A stretch of 64,000 nucleotides of DNA, taken from Tritrichomonas musculus (Eukaryota > Parabasalia > Tritrichomonadida > Tritrichomonadidae). The notes beneath the pieces were generated by a model. That model was given only the letters and a program-made list of their open reading frames with translations, was not told where the DNA came from and ran no database searches. The stretch covers positions 930,001-994,000 of the forward strand of contig JAPFFF010000043.1 of NCBI GenBank assembly GCA_039105265.1. The letters are read 5' to 3'. This document shows positions 9,550 to 18,822 of this stretch, piece after piece (the first letter of the stretch is position 1; every line of letters starts with the position of its first letter). Made by a program: the position numbers and the translations under genes.

Positions 9550-10553
9550 ATTAAAAATGCAATTTAAAATAAATAAAAACACAATATTTTAAAAATTCAA
9601 TTCAAATTAAATATTTTTATTTCTTCCATTTTTCATTTTATTGAAATATTAAGAAATATATATTGATATTATTATCAGTAAAAACACCAAAACAGTAAAT
9701 TTTATTTTAAAAATGAAAGATCTTTACCAAATTCAATTTTTGACCACAAATGACAAGAATAAAATGAAAATATTGTAACTTTGAGAATATTGGTTTAATT
9801 AATCCAGAAACCCGTTTTAAACAGAAAACTGAGTTGATAATAATTATGATAATGATGGGATTATAAGAATAGTCTTGAATTAAACGGTTGACAACAGAAA
9901 TTCTTTCTTTCCCAATATCAACATGGCTGAAAAAGATTGAGGCATCTTTGCCATATTTTTCCACTCATTTAATCATTTGGCATTTGAACTTTTTGATAAT
10001 AAAATACGTGCAAATCTTTTTTTTTTTTTAAAAAGGATAGTGAGAACAAATAATTGAAGCAATACGTGAAGGTTATTTAGAAAATTCTGAATCATTATTA
10101 AGGCAAAAATGCATGTATATCAATATCGAAGACATTTTATACCAAAAACATTCATATTATTCATATAAACAGGATTTTAAATAAACCAACAAAAACGGTA
10201 AAGGCCATAAAATCTTCTTTGAAAATGGAAATATACAAATTTTGTGTTTATATGAAGCACTTTATTGAATTCGAAAAAGTATAATCATCAAGTTTTGGTA
10301 TATATTGGCTCCTGGCCTATATTTTGATATATTTATATTATATTGATGTTTAAATAATATTTTTCAATATTTAATTAAAAAAAAAAAATTCAAATATCGT
10401 ATAGGAACATTTAGGTCTGAAAAAAAAAATACTGATTGAAAAAAACAATCTCATGATAAAATAACATAATTGGATTATAAAAGCAACGAATTATTAAGCA
10501 ATTTTTTTAAAAATATTGTTCAAATTTAACAAAAGATGATTATTTTATAAAAA
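9550..10553. other. Spacer with coding relics
   Basis: The plus strand at about 10047-10180 reads EAIREGYLENSESLLRQK and INIEDILYQKHSYYSYKQDF before a stop; a further piece at about 10186-10270 reads NGKGHKIFFENGNIQILCLY. On the minus strand 9707-9964 is open but ends in a low-complexity run of Ile. These look like remains of one or more decayed genes. No intact gene was seen. Confidence 0.35.
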
Positions 10554-11426
10554 TTAAAGATGGAAAATTGGTTCGTATTCTATTTTAACCTTTGGACGAA
10601 GGGTTTTGGTTCTTTCATTTGCACTTTTCCTTGCTTTTTTGCGAATTAAAGTCATTCTTTCGATTTCTTTCCTATGTTCCTTTTCTCTTTGACGAAAATC
10701 AAGAGTATCTTTTCTATTCGAACGGTATGGCATGTTCTCAATTGCTTTACGAGCCTTTTCTTGCTTTTCAATTTCAATTTCTTTTTTCTCTATTTGTTTT
10801 TCTCTTCTTCTTATCATTTCTTCCTTTCTTTCTTCTGCAAATTTGTTCCTTTGTGATTCTTCTGCTCTTTTCAATTTCTCGATGTATGCAATTAAATCTT
10901 TTGATTCTTTATAACCTTGTCTTCCTGCGTTAAATGTAGCGTTCTTTTTTGCTGCCAAAAGCATTTCTCTTTTTTTGTTACGAAATTGTTGGCTCTTTGC
11001 AATAGTATCCTTTATTTTTTTATTTAGCTCTGCTTCTGAAGATTTACCATATATTGTGTGAGGTTGAAGACGTTCTCCAACATATAAATTATCTGTCTCG
11101 GGTTTATTGATATTTTCTTTTATGATATCTTCTTTGGCCGTAATTTCATCAATAACGCTTTTTCTAGCATTAAGTTCGTTTTTGTATACTTCTCTTGTTC
11201 TAAAATTGCATAGCATTGATTCAAATTCTGGATGTGGATCATAAGTATCTTCTTCTTCTTCCTCAACAGGAGCATCATCTTCAGAAACATCGTAATCTAT
11301 GTTGCCAATATAGGGAAATGCGCGATTGTCAAAAAGGCAACCAAAAAGAGATAAAGTATGCCTAACAAATTCGCCCTCGAGGCTTAAATCTTCTGGCTCG
11401 TTATTGTTCTCGGTTTCGAAAAACAT
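10554..11426 (-). CDS. Charged coiled-coil protein of unknown function
   Basis: 290 residues. The N-terminal third is acidic (a DAPVEEEEEDTYDPHPEFES segment at about 51-70). From residue about 90 onward it is predicted to be long helix, rich in Lys, Glu, Arg and Gln (for example RREKQIEKKEIEIEKQEKAR), typical of coiled coils in cytoskeletal or flagellar proteins. No catalytic motif, signal or membrane span. It is divergently arranged with the cyclase-like gene, whose start lies about 240 bp away, so the two may share a promoter region. A role as a structural or axonemal scaffold is only a guess from composition. Confidence 0.75.
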   Translation of the reverse strand: MFFETENNNEPEDLSLEGEFVRHTLSLFGCLFDNRAFPYIGNIDYDVSEDDAPVEEEEEDTYDPHPEFESMLCNFRTREVYKNELNARKSVIDEITAKEDIIKENINKPETDNLYVGERLQPHTIYGKSSEAELNKKIKDTIAKSQQFRNKKREMLLAAKKNATFNAGRQGYKESKDLIAYIEKLKRAEESQRNKFAEERKEEMIRRREKQIEKKEIEIEKQEKARKAIENMPYRSNRKDTLDFRQREKEHRKEIERMTLIRKKARKSANERTKTLRPKVKIEYEPIFHL

Positions 11427-11669
11427 ATAATCTTAATTTGTACGTTTAGTTCATAAAATTTTCAATCTTTTCAATATTTTCAATACGCCTTATCAATGAA
11501 ACTATTTCAAATAAAAGTTAAACTTCACTGAAGAAATATTTGAAAATTATTTCATCTAATATAATAAATAAAAACATATACAAACATTAAAATTTTAAAC
11601 TTTTTATATACTTTATTTGAAATATAGTAAAACGTTATTAAAAATTTCTCAAAGAATATCGAGATTTAA

Positions 11670-14600
11670 ATGGCTTCTGTAAATGCTGCTTCTACTATTC
11701 ATTCACAGTCTACTTTATCTCGAAAATATGATGTCGATACCAGTACAATTTTCAATCTTGCCGAGCAATTTAACGATGCAGATTCAACCAATAAAAATTC
11801 AAATTCCACGCAGCTTCTTCAAGAAATTTCTCTCGATGCAGGCCGTTATGACTTTCATTTTTCATGGATTAATACAATGCGTTTATTTATATTTCCATTT
11901 TTTCTTATGTTTTCTTCGCTTGGATTAATATTAATTAAAACTGATGAAATGAACTCAATTTCAAAAAACGTTTATAATGTATTGCGATACATAATGATTT
12001 TTACACCTGAAGATACTTCTTTTACTGTTGTATTATCTGTGAATCTTGTTTTTCTAGTTATTTATATCTCATTAATTATATTTTTATTGCATTTAATTTT
12101 TCTTTATAAGAACGAAAGCTGCCCTACCAATTTTCAAATTAGTTTTTGGCTAGTTTTATCTCGAATAATAATGCCTTTATTTACGACATATATTTCCCAT
12201 ATATTTTCTCATTCATTATATCAACTTATTACCAATGATATAGACAATATAACAGTTTCATCGTTTATTATTTCAATTCCACTAATCTTGACCCAAATAT
12301 TATATATCTTTTTTTCCTGTTCAGTTTACAATGCCACTCCGATAATCCGTTCCAATGATGTCTCCCAATTATGGTTTTCCTACTCTCGTCTTGATTGGAT
12401 GCTGAATCTAATATTATTTTTCCAAGCATTAATACAGAATCTTCTTTTGCTTATCAGCTTTCCAGCATGTACTTTTGTTTATTTTATCTTTATTACTGCT
12501 ATCTCAGTTTTCCTCTCAATAATGATAATATTGAGATTACCATACATCCATCCAAAGGCCAATTCGGTTGTCCTTTTGGCCTCTATTTCTAGTCCCTTTT
12601 GTTCACTTTTCCCCATCATTTCCTATTATCAGAAGAACTCGGTAATTGGCCTTCTTGTTCTAGTTGTCCTGATCATCATTCTCTTTTTCGTGTCACGGTT
12701 AATCATCAATTATCGGATCCATTGCATTATGTCAAATTTTGCGAAGTTGTCAGAAATTGATCCGGACGATGTCAGAGCTGAATTGGACCCCCTTTCAGCG
12801 GCCATTATGCAACTGAACCCAACAAGAACAGTTGACTTCGCCAAGCTCAACCTTAACAACGAAAAAGACCTCTCATTGTACCTTCGAATCGGCTTCTTGT
12901 TCAACCAGCAGGAAGTCAATAACAACCTCTTCATAAAGTGGGCAACTGACCAGAACATCAAGGCCGATCTAGTTCTAAGTGCCTGTCAAGTTTCGTATGC
13001 ATTACAGAATGACATTCGAATGCTCAACACTCTTGAGCAATTGTGCCATAAACTCGGCTCGTCTCCGTTCAATTCACACTCGTTTATCATCATGTTCAAC
13101 CACCTCAGACAAGGGCTTTTGACGCAATTAAACCAACCGCTTTTGGAGGCGGTTGGAAAGGCGAAAAAGGCCAATCGATATTTGATAGCATCGATATCGG
13201 AATTCTGGGAGGCGGTTTTAAAACAGCGGTTAGATGTGATGACTTCAATTTTGCCTGAAATTTCAAATGAAATGATGAGGACAAATCGACTTTTTCAGAG
13301 GTTAATTAGACATTACCCAAAGGCACCAACCGTTTTCAAAGAAACCGTCATCTTTTACCATAAGTCACTCGGTGATCACGTCAAGTCAATGGAGGCACAG
13401 TCGATGTACAACAAGGCAAAGAATCACAACTCAAATCGAGACTCTTCAAGCGATTCTCCTTCATCGACTTCATTTGATGACGTTGACAATGACTTCCGTA
13501 TTCGAATGGAGCCTTGGATAGAAGCGCAAAAAGTGATCAGTGGCCTTAAGACGCCTGCATTAAACTGGCTGACGGCATTGTTGATTATTTCGTATGTTTC
13601 AATGATTGTCATTCCGATTGTTGTTTTGGTCATTTCATTGACAAACATACGGAATTTTCAAACAAATATTGAGCCGATAGAAACCGTCGGAAATATAACG
13701 TATTCAATTACAAGGATACCTCAGCTTGTCCGTCGTAAACAACTCTGTCGTCTCAATGAAATTCAAAGGCCTCCGTCTTCTGTGGGTGAACCAAAAGGCA
13801 CTCTTCTTGAGTTCTTTGATGAAGATATGATTCTTCCAAGTCTCTCGAAATACGATGATTTAATCAAGAAAGGTTCTGATCAATTTTTGTCCTTATGCAC
13901 ATCGGAGTCTGTTATTTATCGAACTTGTATTGATGACAATCATCCGATGATCACTGGAGATTCACAGAAAAGTTCAACTGCTTATGAATTGTTAATGTCA
14001 TATGAAGTGATATTGAATACAATCATTCAAAAAGGTGAAGATTTTGATTGGTTGAATGCAAACACAACTGATGAAGTTTTATTCATCTTCCAAAATTATG
14101 ATGAACTTTTCAATTCTTTCTCAAATATCTTTAGTTCTTTGAGCGAATCAATGATTGATTATAGCTCACTAGTCACAAAAATAACAAATATTTGGTTGGC
14201 TGTTATTTGGATATTTCCGATTATTATCATTGTGCCAATTGCTGTTGTTATGGCTCTTATTGTTAAGAACGAAATAAAATTTGTTCTTAAATTGTTCTTC
14301 ATTGTTCCAAAGAATGAGATTTCAATTCTTAGATGGTCAACGAAATCTAAAAAGAACGGAAAAGCGAGTCGAAAATTTCAACAAAAACTCGCTCGGCAAA
14401 ATTCTGACTCTTCAGATTCTGGTAGTTCGATATCTGCCACTGAAAGGAAAGAAATGTTAACTAGTCAAATATTATTATCAAGGAAATCGTCACGATTTTT
14501 AATTGAATTCATGATTCCTTTTGTTGTCTTTATCTTGTTTACAATGATAATGACATCTGTTGGCTTGTATATTTTTTCAGCATCAATGAAAGAAATCATT

Positions 14601-16472
14601 ACGGTTTCTAACTCATATGTACAATCTATTAAAGTGTATTCAAGTGCACTTGCTTCTTATATATGGACACAAGAAATTTTCTCTTCTCATCCAATGCTTT
14701 ATGACTATCTTTCATTGAAGAATAAGAGTCATACTTACATGCGATTATTGAAGAATTTGTTTGATGATTTCTTCTTCAGAAGTAAAAAGTTTGATTTAAC
14801 ACCAGCAATTTTGCTTGGTGATGATGTTCTTAATACTTTATTTGTATCAAGTTCAATTGATTTTAATGATAGTATAAAATTTGATATTGATCCTGTTTAT
14901 GGGCTTGTTCATTCTGTTTATAATTCGTTGAGTTGTGATGCTCACATGCGTTTACTTGATGAAGTTTCTCGATTCATTTACAAAACTGGAGAACAATCAG
15001 TAAACTTCACTTTTAATGATATGTTTGTTTATCATTACGAACATTTATTGTTCGTTCATATGAACCAATTCTTCCTGGAAGGAACTGTTTTATTCCGTCA
15101 TAAAATGGAGAACGAAAGGAAGGATAATGTTGATCAAATTGTTCTCATTTTCGTTGTCATGTTGTCATGTCAAATTATATTTATTTTGACGGTTTTATTA
15201 AGTGCTTATTTCCATTTGAAGCATCACATTCTGACATCCAGATACTTGATGCAATTGATACAACCGGAATCCCTCTTAAAAAGTCAGACTATCGTTAAAT
15301 GGTTGTCAGGAAATTTGACCTCAAAAACGAGAGTTTTTTCATTTGACTTAGATCGAAGTAATCATTCGAAATCATTATTAACTGAGTTTGTTTTGAAGTA
15401 TACAAAGTCAGGTTTGATTATCACAGATGAAAACGCATCAATCATCAAAGTGAACGATATAATATTGTCACTTTTTAAGACAAAAGAAAGTCAAGTTATA
15501 AATCGAAATTTGAAAGAATTTTTGAATGAACATTTGATTGATAAAGACAAAGGAACTTCGCTTAAACTTCTTGATAATGAAGTATTGAAGATGCGTGAAG
15601 GTGCTTCTAAAACAAACAAGTTTTCATTCTATTCATCTGTCATTGGAGCGAACTCACAACTGATTCATTTGTTCATTCAAGTTGAAGGTTACAATGATCA
15701 TGATGACGAGTTCTTTGAAGAAGGACAGTTCTTCCCAATAGCGCGTGCTTTCTCTGTCGAAGTTCTCGACAAGACAAACGAGTGTATGCAGCAAAATTTG
15801 GTTGAAGTAGAGAAAAAGAAGAGTGAAAACTTGATCCGTTCAATCATGCCTGAGCCGATCACCAAGTTATTGAATGAAGGTGAAAATGACATTTCTTTTG
15901 AAGTACCGAAAGCGACGGTTTTGTATTCAAATGTATTCAATTGGAACGATATAATTCAAAATATGAACTCATATCAAGTGATGTCATTTTTAAATAAACT
16001 ATTCAATTCTTACGATAGCATTTTGCATCGTTTCCCAACAGTCACAAAAATTAAGACAAATTCAGACGTTTACATCGCCGCTGGTGGTCTTTTCAGAGAC
16101 TCATCAAGCATCAATTCAGCTGAGGCAACAACCGAATTCGCTCTCAAAATGCTCGAGGCGGCCGAACAAATTTCCCTTGAATTGGACATGTCTATTCAAA
16201 TAACAATCGGCATAACTACTGGTGGCCCGCTGGCATGCGGAATTCTGGGAAGAATCAGGCCTGTCTTCGATATTATTGGTGACATTGTTAATAGCGCAGC
16301 TTTGATGAATTCAACAGGTGTGCCACGCTGCATACATATCACTGACACTACTTACGAGGACATTAAATATATGAATTTCTCAATAAGAGAAAAAGAAAGC
16401 AGCGGAAGTTCATATGATATTGAATATGGTGAAAATGAAGCTAAAAAGACTTATTTGATCTCTCTGCCTTAG
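11670..16472 (+). CDS. Multi-pass membrane protein with PAS-like and class III nucleotide-cyclase domains
   Basis: 1600 residues. About eight hydrophobic spans lie in residues 70-350; a soluble helical region (about 350-640) follows; then spans near 645, 845, 960 and 1170 separate two probable exterior loops. A PAS-like region (about 1236-1300; SGLIITDENASIIKVND) precedes the C-terminal cyclase domain (about 1375-1580). The domain keeps the fold signatures, including SIMPEPITKLL, SDVYIAAGG with the second metal Asp, and DIIGDIVNSAALMNSTG. However the first metal Asp (usual S-D-I/V-x-G-F) is Asn in YSNVFNW, and the transition-state Arg of VNxASRM is Leu. Catalysis as a homodimer is therefore doubtful; it may work only with a partner or as a regulator. 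Trichomonads have a large family of such proteins, thought to sense environment through cAMP or cGMP. Confidence 0.88.
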   Translation: MASVNAASTIHSQSTLSRKYDVDTSTIFNLAEQFNDADSTNKNSNSTQLLQEISLDAGRYDFHFSWINTMRLFIFPFFLMFSSLGLILIKTDEMNSISKNVYNVLRYIMIFTPEDTSFTVVLSVNLVFLVIYISLIIFLLHLIFLYKNESCPTNFQISFWLVLSRIIMPLFTTYISHIFSHSLYQLITNDIDNITVSSFIISIPLILTQILYIFFSCSVYNATPIIRSNDVSQLWFSYSRLDWMLNLILFFQALIQNLLLLISFPACTFVYFIFITAISVFLSIMIILRLPYIHPKANSVVLLASISSPFCSLFPIISYYQKNSVIGLLVLVVLIIILFFVSRLIINYRIHCIMSNFAKLSEIDPDDVRAELDPLSAAIMQLNPTRTVDFAKLNLNNEKDLSLYLRIGFLFNQQEVNNNLFIKWATDQNIKADLVLSACQVSYALQNDIRMLNTLEQLCHKLGSSPFNSHSFIIMFNHLRQGLLTQLNQPLLEAVGKAKKANRYLIASISEFWEAVLKQRLDVMTSILPEISNEMMRTNRLFQRLIRHYPKAPTVFKETVIFYHKSLGDHVKSMEAQSMYNKAKNHNSNRDSSSDSPSSTSFDDVDNDFRIRMEPWIEAQKVISGLKTPALNWLTALLIISYVSMIVIPIVVLVISLTNIRNFQTNIEPIETVGNITYSITRIPQLVRRKQLCRLNEIQRPPSSVGEPKGTLLEFFDEDMILPSLSKYDDLIKKGSDQFLSLCTSESVIYRTCIDDNHPMITGDSQKSSTAYELLMSYEVILNTIIQKGEDFDWLNANTTDEVLFIFQNYDELFNSFSNIFSSLSESMIDYSSLVTKITNIWLAVIWIFPIIIIVPIAVVMALIVKNEIKFVLKLFFIVPKNEISILRWSTKSKKNGKASRKFQQKLARQNSDSSDSGSSISATERKEMLTSQILLSRKSSRFLIEFMIPFVVFILFTMIMTSVGLYIFSASMKEIITVSNSYVQSIKVYSSALASYIWTQEIFSSHPMLYDYLSLKNKSHTYMRLLKNLFDDFFFRSKKFDLTPAILLGDDVLNTLFVSSSIDFNDSIKFDIDPVYGLVHSVYNSLSCDAHMRLLDEVSRFIYKTGEQSVNFTFNDMFVYHYEHLLFVHMNQFFLEGTVLFRHKMENERKDNVDQIVLIFVVMLSCQIIFILTVLLSAYFHLKHHILTSRYLMQLIQPESLLKSQTIVKWLSGNLTSKTRVFSFDLDRSNHSKSLLTEFVLKYTKSGLIITDENASIIKVNDIILSLFKTKESQVINRNLKEFLNEHLIDKDKGTSLKLLDNEVLKMREGASKTNKFSFYSSVIGANSQLIHLFIQVEGYNDHDDEFFEEGQFFPIARAFSVEVLDKTNECMQQNLVEVEKKKSENLIRSIMPEPITKLLNEGENDISFEVPKATVLYSNVFNWNDIIQNMNSYQVMSFLNKLFNSYDSILHRFPTVTKIKTNSDVYIAAGGLFRDSSSINSAEATTEFALKMLEAAEQISLELDMSIQITIGITTGGPLACGILGRIRPVFDIIGDIVNSAALMNSTGVPRCIHITDTTYEDIKYMNFSIREKESSGSSYDIEYGENEAKKTYLISLP

Positions 16473-17045
16473 AATTTCACTGATTGATATTTTATTATTT
16501 TCATTGTTTATATGTTAATTATATAAAATTGTTTGAATTTAATTTTGTTTTGTTTTGTTTTGTTGAAAAATTTTACTTATATAGATTGCCCGACTAATAG
16601 TAAGCTACTATATAAAAGCGCAATTTTTTTTCTGAAATCTAAACTTTTTTGTACTTTTTTTGCAGAAAACAGTGCTTTATATTTTTACAAACTTGAGATA
16701 TTCTGTTGCAATAAGTGTTTGTTTATCTTAATGGAATTAAATTTTTTAAAAAAATTCTCCTACCAAATTGGTAATACAATTTTTGATTATCAAAAGCAAA
16801 AAATATGATTAATGAAATCATGAAAATAATTCTGTTCTCTATCAGAACTCACAAGAAATGAAATAATATAATTAAGAAGTTTTTATTTTAATCAATGTTT
16901 ACTTGAATTGCCTAAAATAAAATAAAGATTAATATTAGTAAACAAAGTATTTTCATTATTATTATTTTTTTGGAAGATTGAGGATTAAAAACCGATATTA
17001 TATCGGCCAACCAAATATATTCACAAAAATAATAGTTTTTTTTTA
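16473..17045. other. AT-rich spacer
   Basis: It starts with a short TTTTG tandem (about 16543-16563) after the cyclase-like gene. An open frame of 91 codons in this interval is Phe/Leu/Lys-rich low complexity and not convincing. The last 60 bp are the 5' flank of the BTB gene and contain ATATTCACAAAAATAAT, a weak candidate for a trichomonad-type initiator. Confidence 0.4.
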
Positions 17046-18365
17046 ATGAGCCAACAGAATCATATCAAACTTGATATTTCAAGTATTTTATATGTGCCAA
17101 TAGAAAAATATGAAAAAGATTTTACTTTTTTTGTGAATGGAGAAGAAATCCAAACAACTCGAATTATAGCAGACTTACTTTCGCCAAAAATTAGTCAATT
17201 CCATGCAGTTGACCCAACAATAAACATATTTTTTATCAATACAAAATCCCGTGGCAATTTTTCACACATTCTTGATCTCATTAATTTTCAAAATCAAAAC
17301 ATCAACGAAGAAGAGCTAGAATTTATTATAGAAGTGATTGAGCAGTTAGAAAACAATAATATTGAATTAGTTTCAGCAAACAGAAAAGACGATCTCACGA
17401 AAGACAATTCATTAAACATTCTCAAAAATCACGAGCGAAATCCAACGTTTTTTTCTCGGCAAATTTTGAATGACATTGATTTCATATCAAAACATTTCTA
17501 TGAACTATTTGAATACGAACAAGATGATGCCAGTGGATTCATAGAGAGCATTGAAAATATAACGCAGCAGTCAATTGAAAGAATCGTCCATAACGAAAAC
17601 CTTCGATTGCTTGATGAAGATCAGCTTATCACATTCGTTAATGAGCTCTATTCAAAGGACACAAAATACAGCTGCCTCTATTCGGCTGTTTATTTTGCCA
17701 ATGCTTCGGCTGACAGAATACAAGAGTTCCTTTCGCTATTTAACATTGATGATATAAGTGAAGAAATTTGGAAAGCAATTTCAATACGACTTAGTCATGA
17801 AACCGCGCATGCAAGTAAAGATGAAAATGATTTTAATGTGAAAAGATATGCTAAGCATGAATTTTCTTTTTCAAAAGAAAATTCTGAAGAGTTTTCAGGT
17901 ATAATCAGCCATCTTTTTAAGAAAACTAAAGGAAATATTGAACAAGAAATCAGCATTACAGCTTCTACGTGTGATGGACCTCATCCGCCTAGAGACTCGC
18001 TTTCATTTGAAGATAAAGACAAATATTTTGCTTCAAAAAACGAGCCAGATCAATGGATCTGTTTCGATTTTAAAAATCATAAAATTACGCCAACAGATTA
18101 CACAATTCGTTCGTATTCGAATGGTAGCTGGCATCCAAAAAGTTGGGTGATTGAGTGTTCAAATGACAATATAAAATGGATTGAAATTGATTCAGAGGAA
18201 AATTGCTCGCATTTGAAGGGTAAGGGTTTTATTCACACTTTCTCTCTTTCTAAAAAAATTTGTGAAAGATTCAAATATATTCGACTTCGTATGACAAATG
18301 CAAATTGGGAACAAAATAATACATTAAGAATTAATTCTTTTGAAGTATATGGTTCATTGTATTGA
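17046..18365 (+). CDS. BTB/POZ-BACK protein with C-terminal F5/8C (discoidin-like) domain
   Basis: 439 residues. Residues about 20-120 fit a BTB/POZ fold (FFVNGEEIQTTRIIADLLSP, the usual F-x-V-x-G-x-x-[IF] opening). Residues about 140-250 fit a BACK-like helical segment, including LRLLDEDQLITFVNELYSKD. Residues about 295-438 form an F5/8 type C domain with WICFDFKNHKITPTDYTIRS, then SWVIECSNDNIKWIEI and FKYIRLRMT, ending in FEVYGSL. No signal peptide, so the discoidin-like domain is probably intracellular. BTB-BACK proteins often serve as cullin-3 substrate adaptors; the lectin-like domain could be the substrate-recognition part, by inference. A broken paralogue of the BACK and F5/8C portions lies tail-to-tail 460 bp downstream. 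Confidence 0.85.
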   Translation: MSQQNHIKLDISSILYVPIEKYEKDFTFFVNGEEIQTTRIIADLLSPKISQFHAVDPTINIFFINTKSRGNFSHILDLINFQNQNINEEELEFIIEVIEQLENNNIELVSANRKDDLTKDNSLNILKNHERNPTFFSRQILNDIDFISKHFYELFEYEQDDASGFIESIENITQQSIERIVHNENLRLLDEDQLITFVNELYSKDTKYSCLYSAVYFANASADRIQEFLSLFNIDDISEEIWKAISIRLSHETAHASKDENDFNVKRYAKHEFSFSKENSEEFSGIISHLFKKTKGNIEQEISITASTCDGPHPPRDSLSFEDKDKYFASKNEPDQWICFDFKNHKITPTDYTIRSYSNGSWHPKSWVIECSNDNIKWIEIDSEENCSHLKGKGFIHTFSLSKKICERFKYIRLRMTNANWEQNNTLRINSFEVYGSLY

Positions 18366-18822
18366 TTATTTTGTAAAATAATTTTTAAAGAATTTATTTA
18401 AATTTTAATCATAATAAATTTTATTATAGAAAAAAAATTTTTAAAGAATTTATGATTAAAATTGTACTATAATAATATTGATTTTACTGAGTGATTTTTT
18501 TTTGCCCCAAATCTCTTTTGACCTCAACGATTAATATCAATATTGTCTCTGTATCGTACATAGCCAACCAGAACTTTTTTTTCTTTTGTAAAACAAAAAC
18601 TATGAGTAGCTCTTCTTCGTTATAATAAAATATATAAGATTTTCTTTACATATTAATACCTATAATGTTATAGATAGCAATAAATGCTTACTAATCTTTT
18701 CATTATTATGCAATTAACATTATGGTTAAAAAGACTGTGATTCATATTTCTTGATCACAGCCAAGAATAAAAGGTCAAGAGAGTGAATTGTAAAATATAA
18801 TTTTTTTATTAATAAGTATAAT
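18366..18822. other. Convergent intergenic spacer
   Basis: It separates the 3' ends of the two F5/8C genes. AT-rich; it holds a near-palindromic pair around AAGAATTTATTTAAATTTTA and AAGAATTTATGATTAAAATT and no open frame of note. Confidence 0.4.

Noticed and set aside
10592-10933. Phe/Leu-rich plus-strand frames
   Set aside because: They are the antisense of the Lys/Glu-rich coiled-coil gene; such composition arises automatically.
16533-16808. 91-codon frame after the cyclase-like gene
   Set aside because: Low-complexity Phe/Leu/Lys composition, no motif, no start context; AT-rich spacer by-product.
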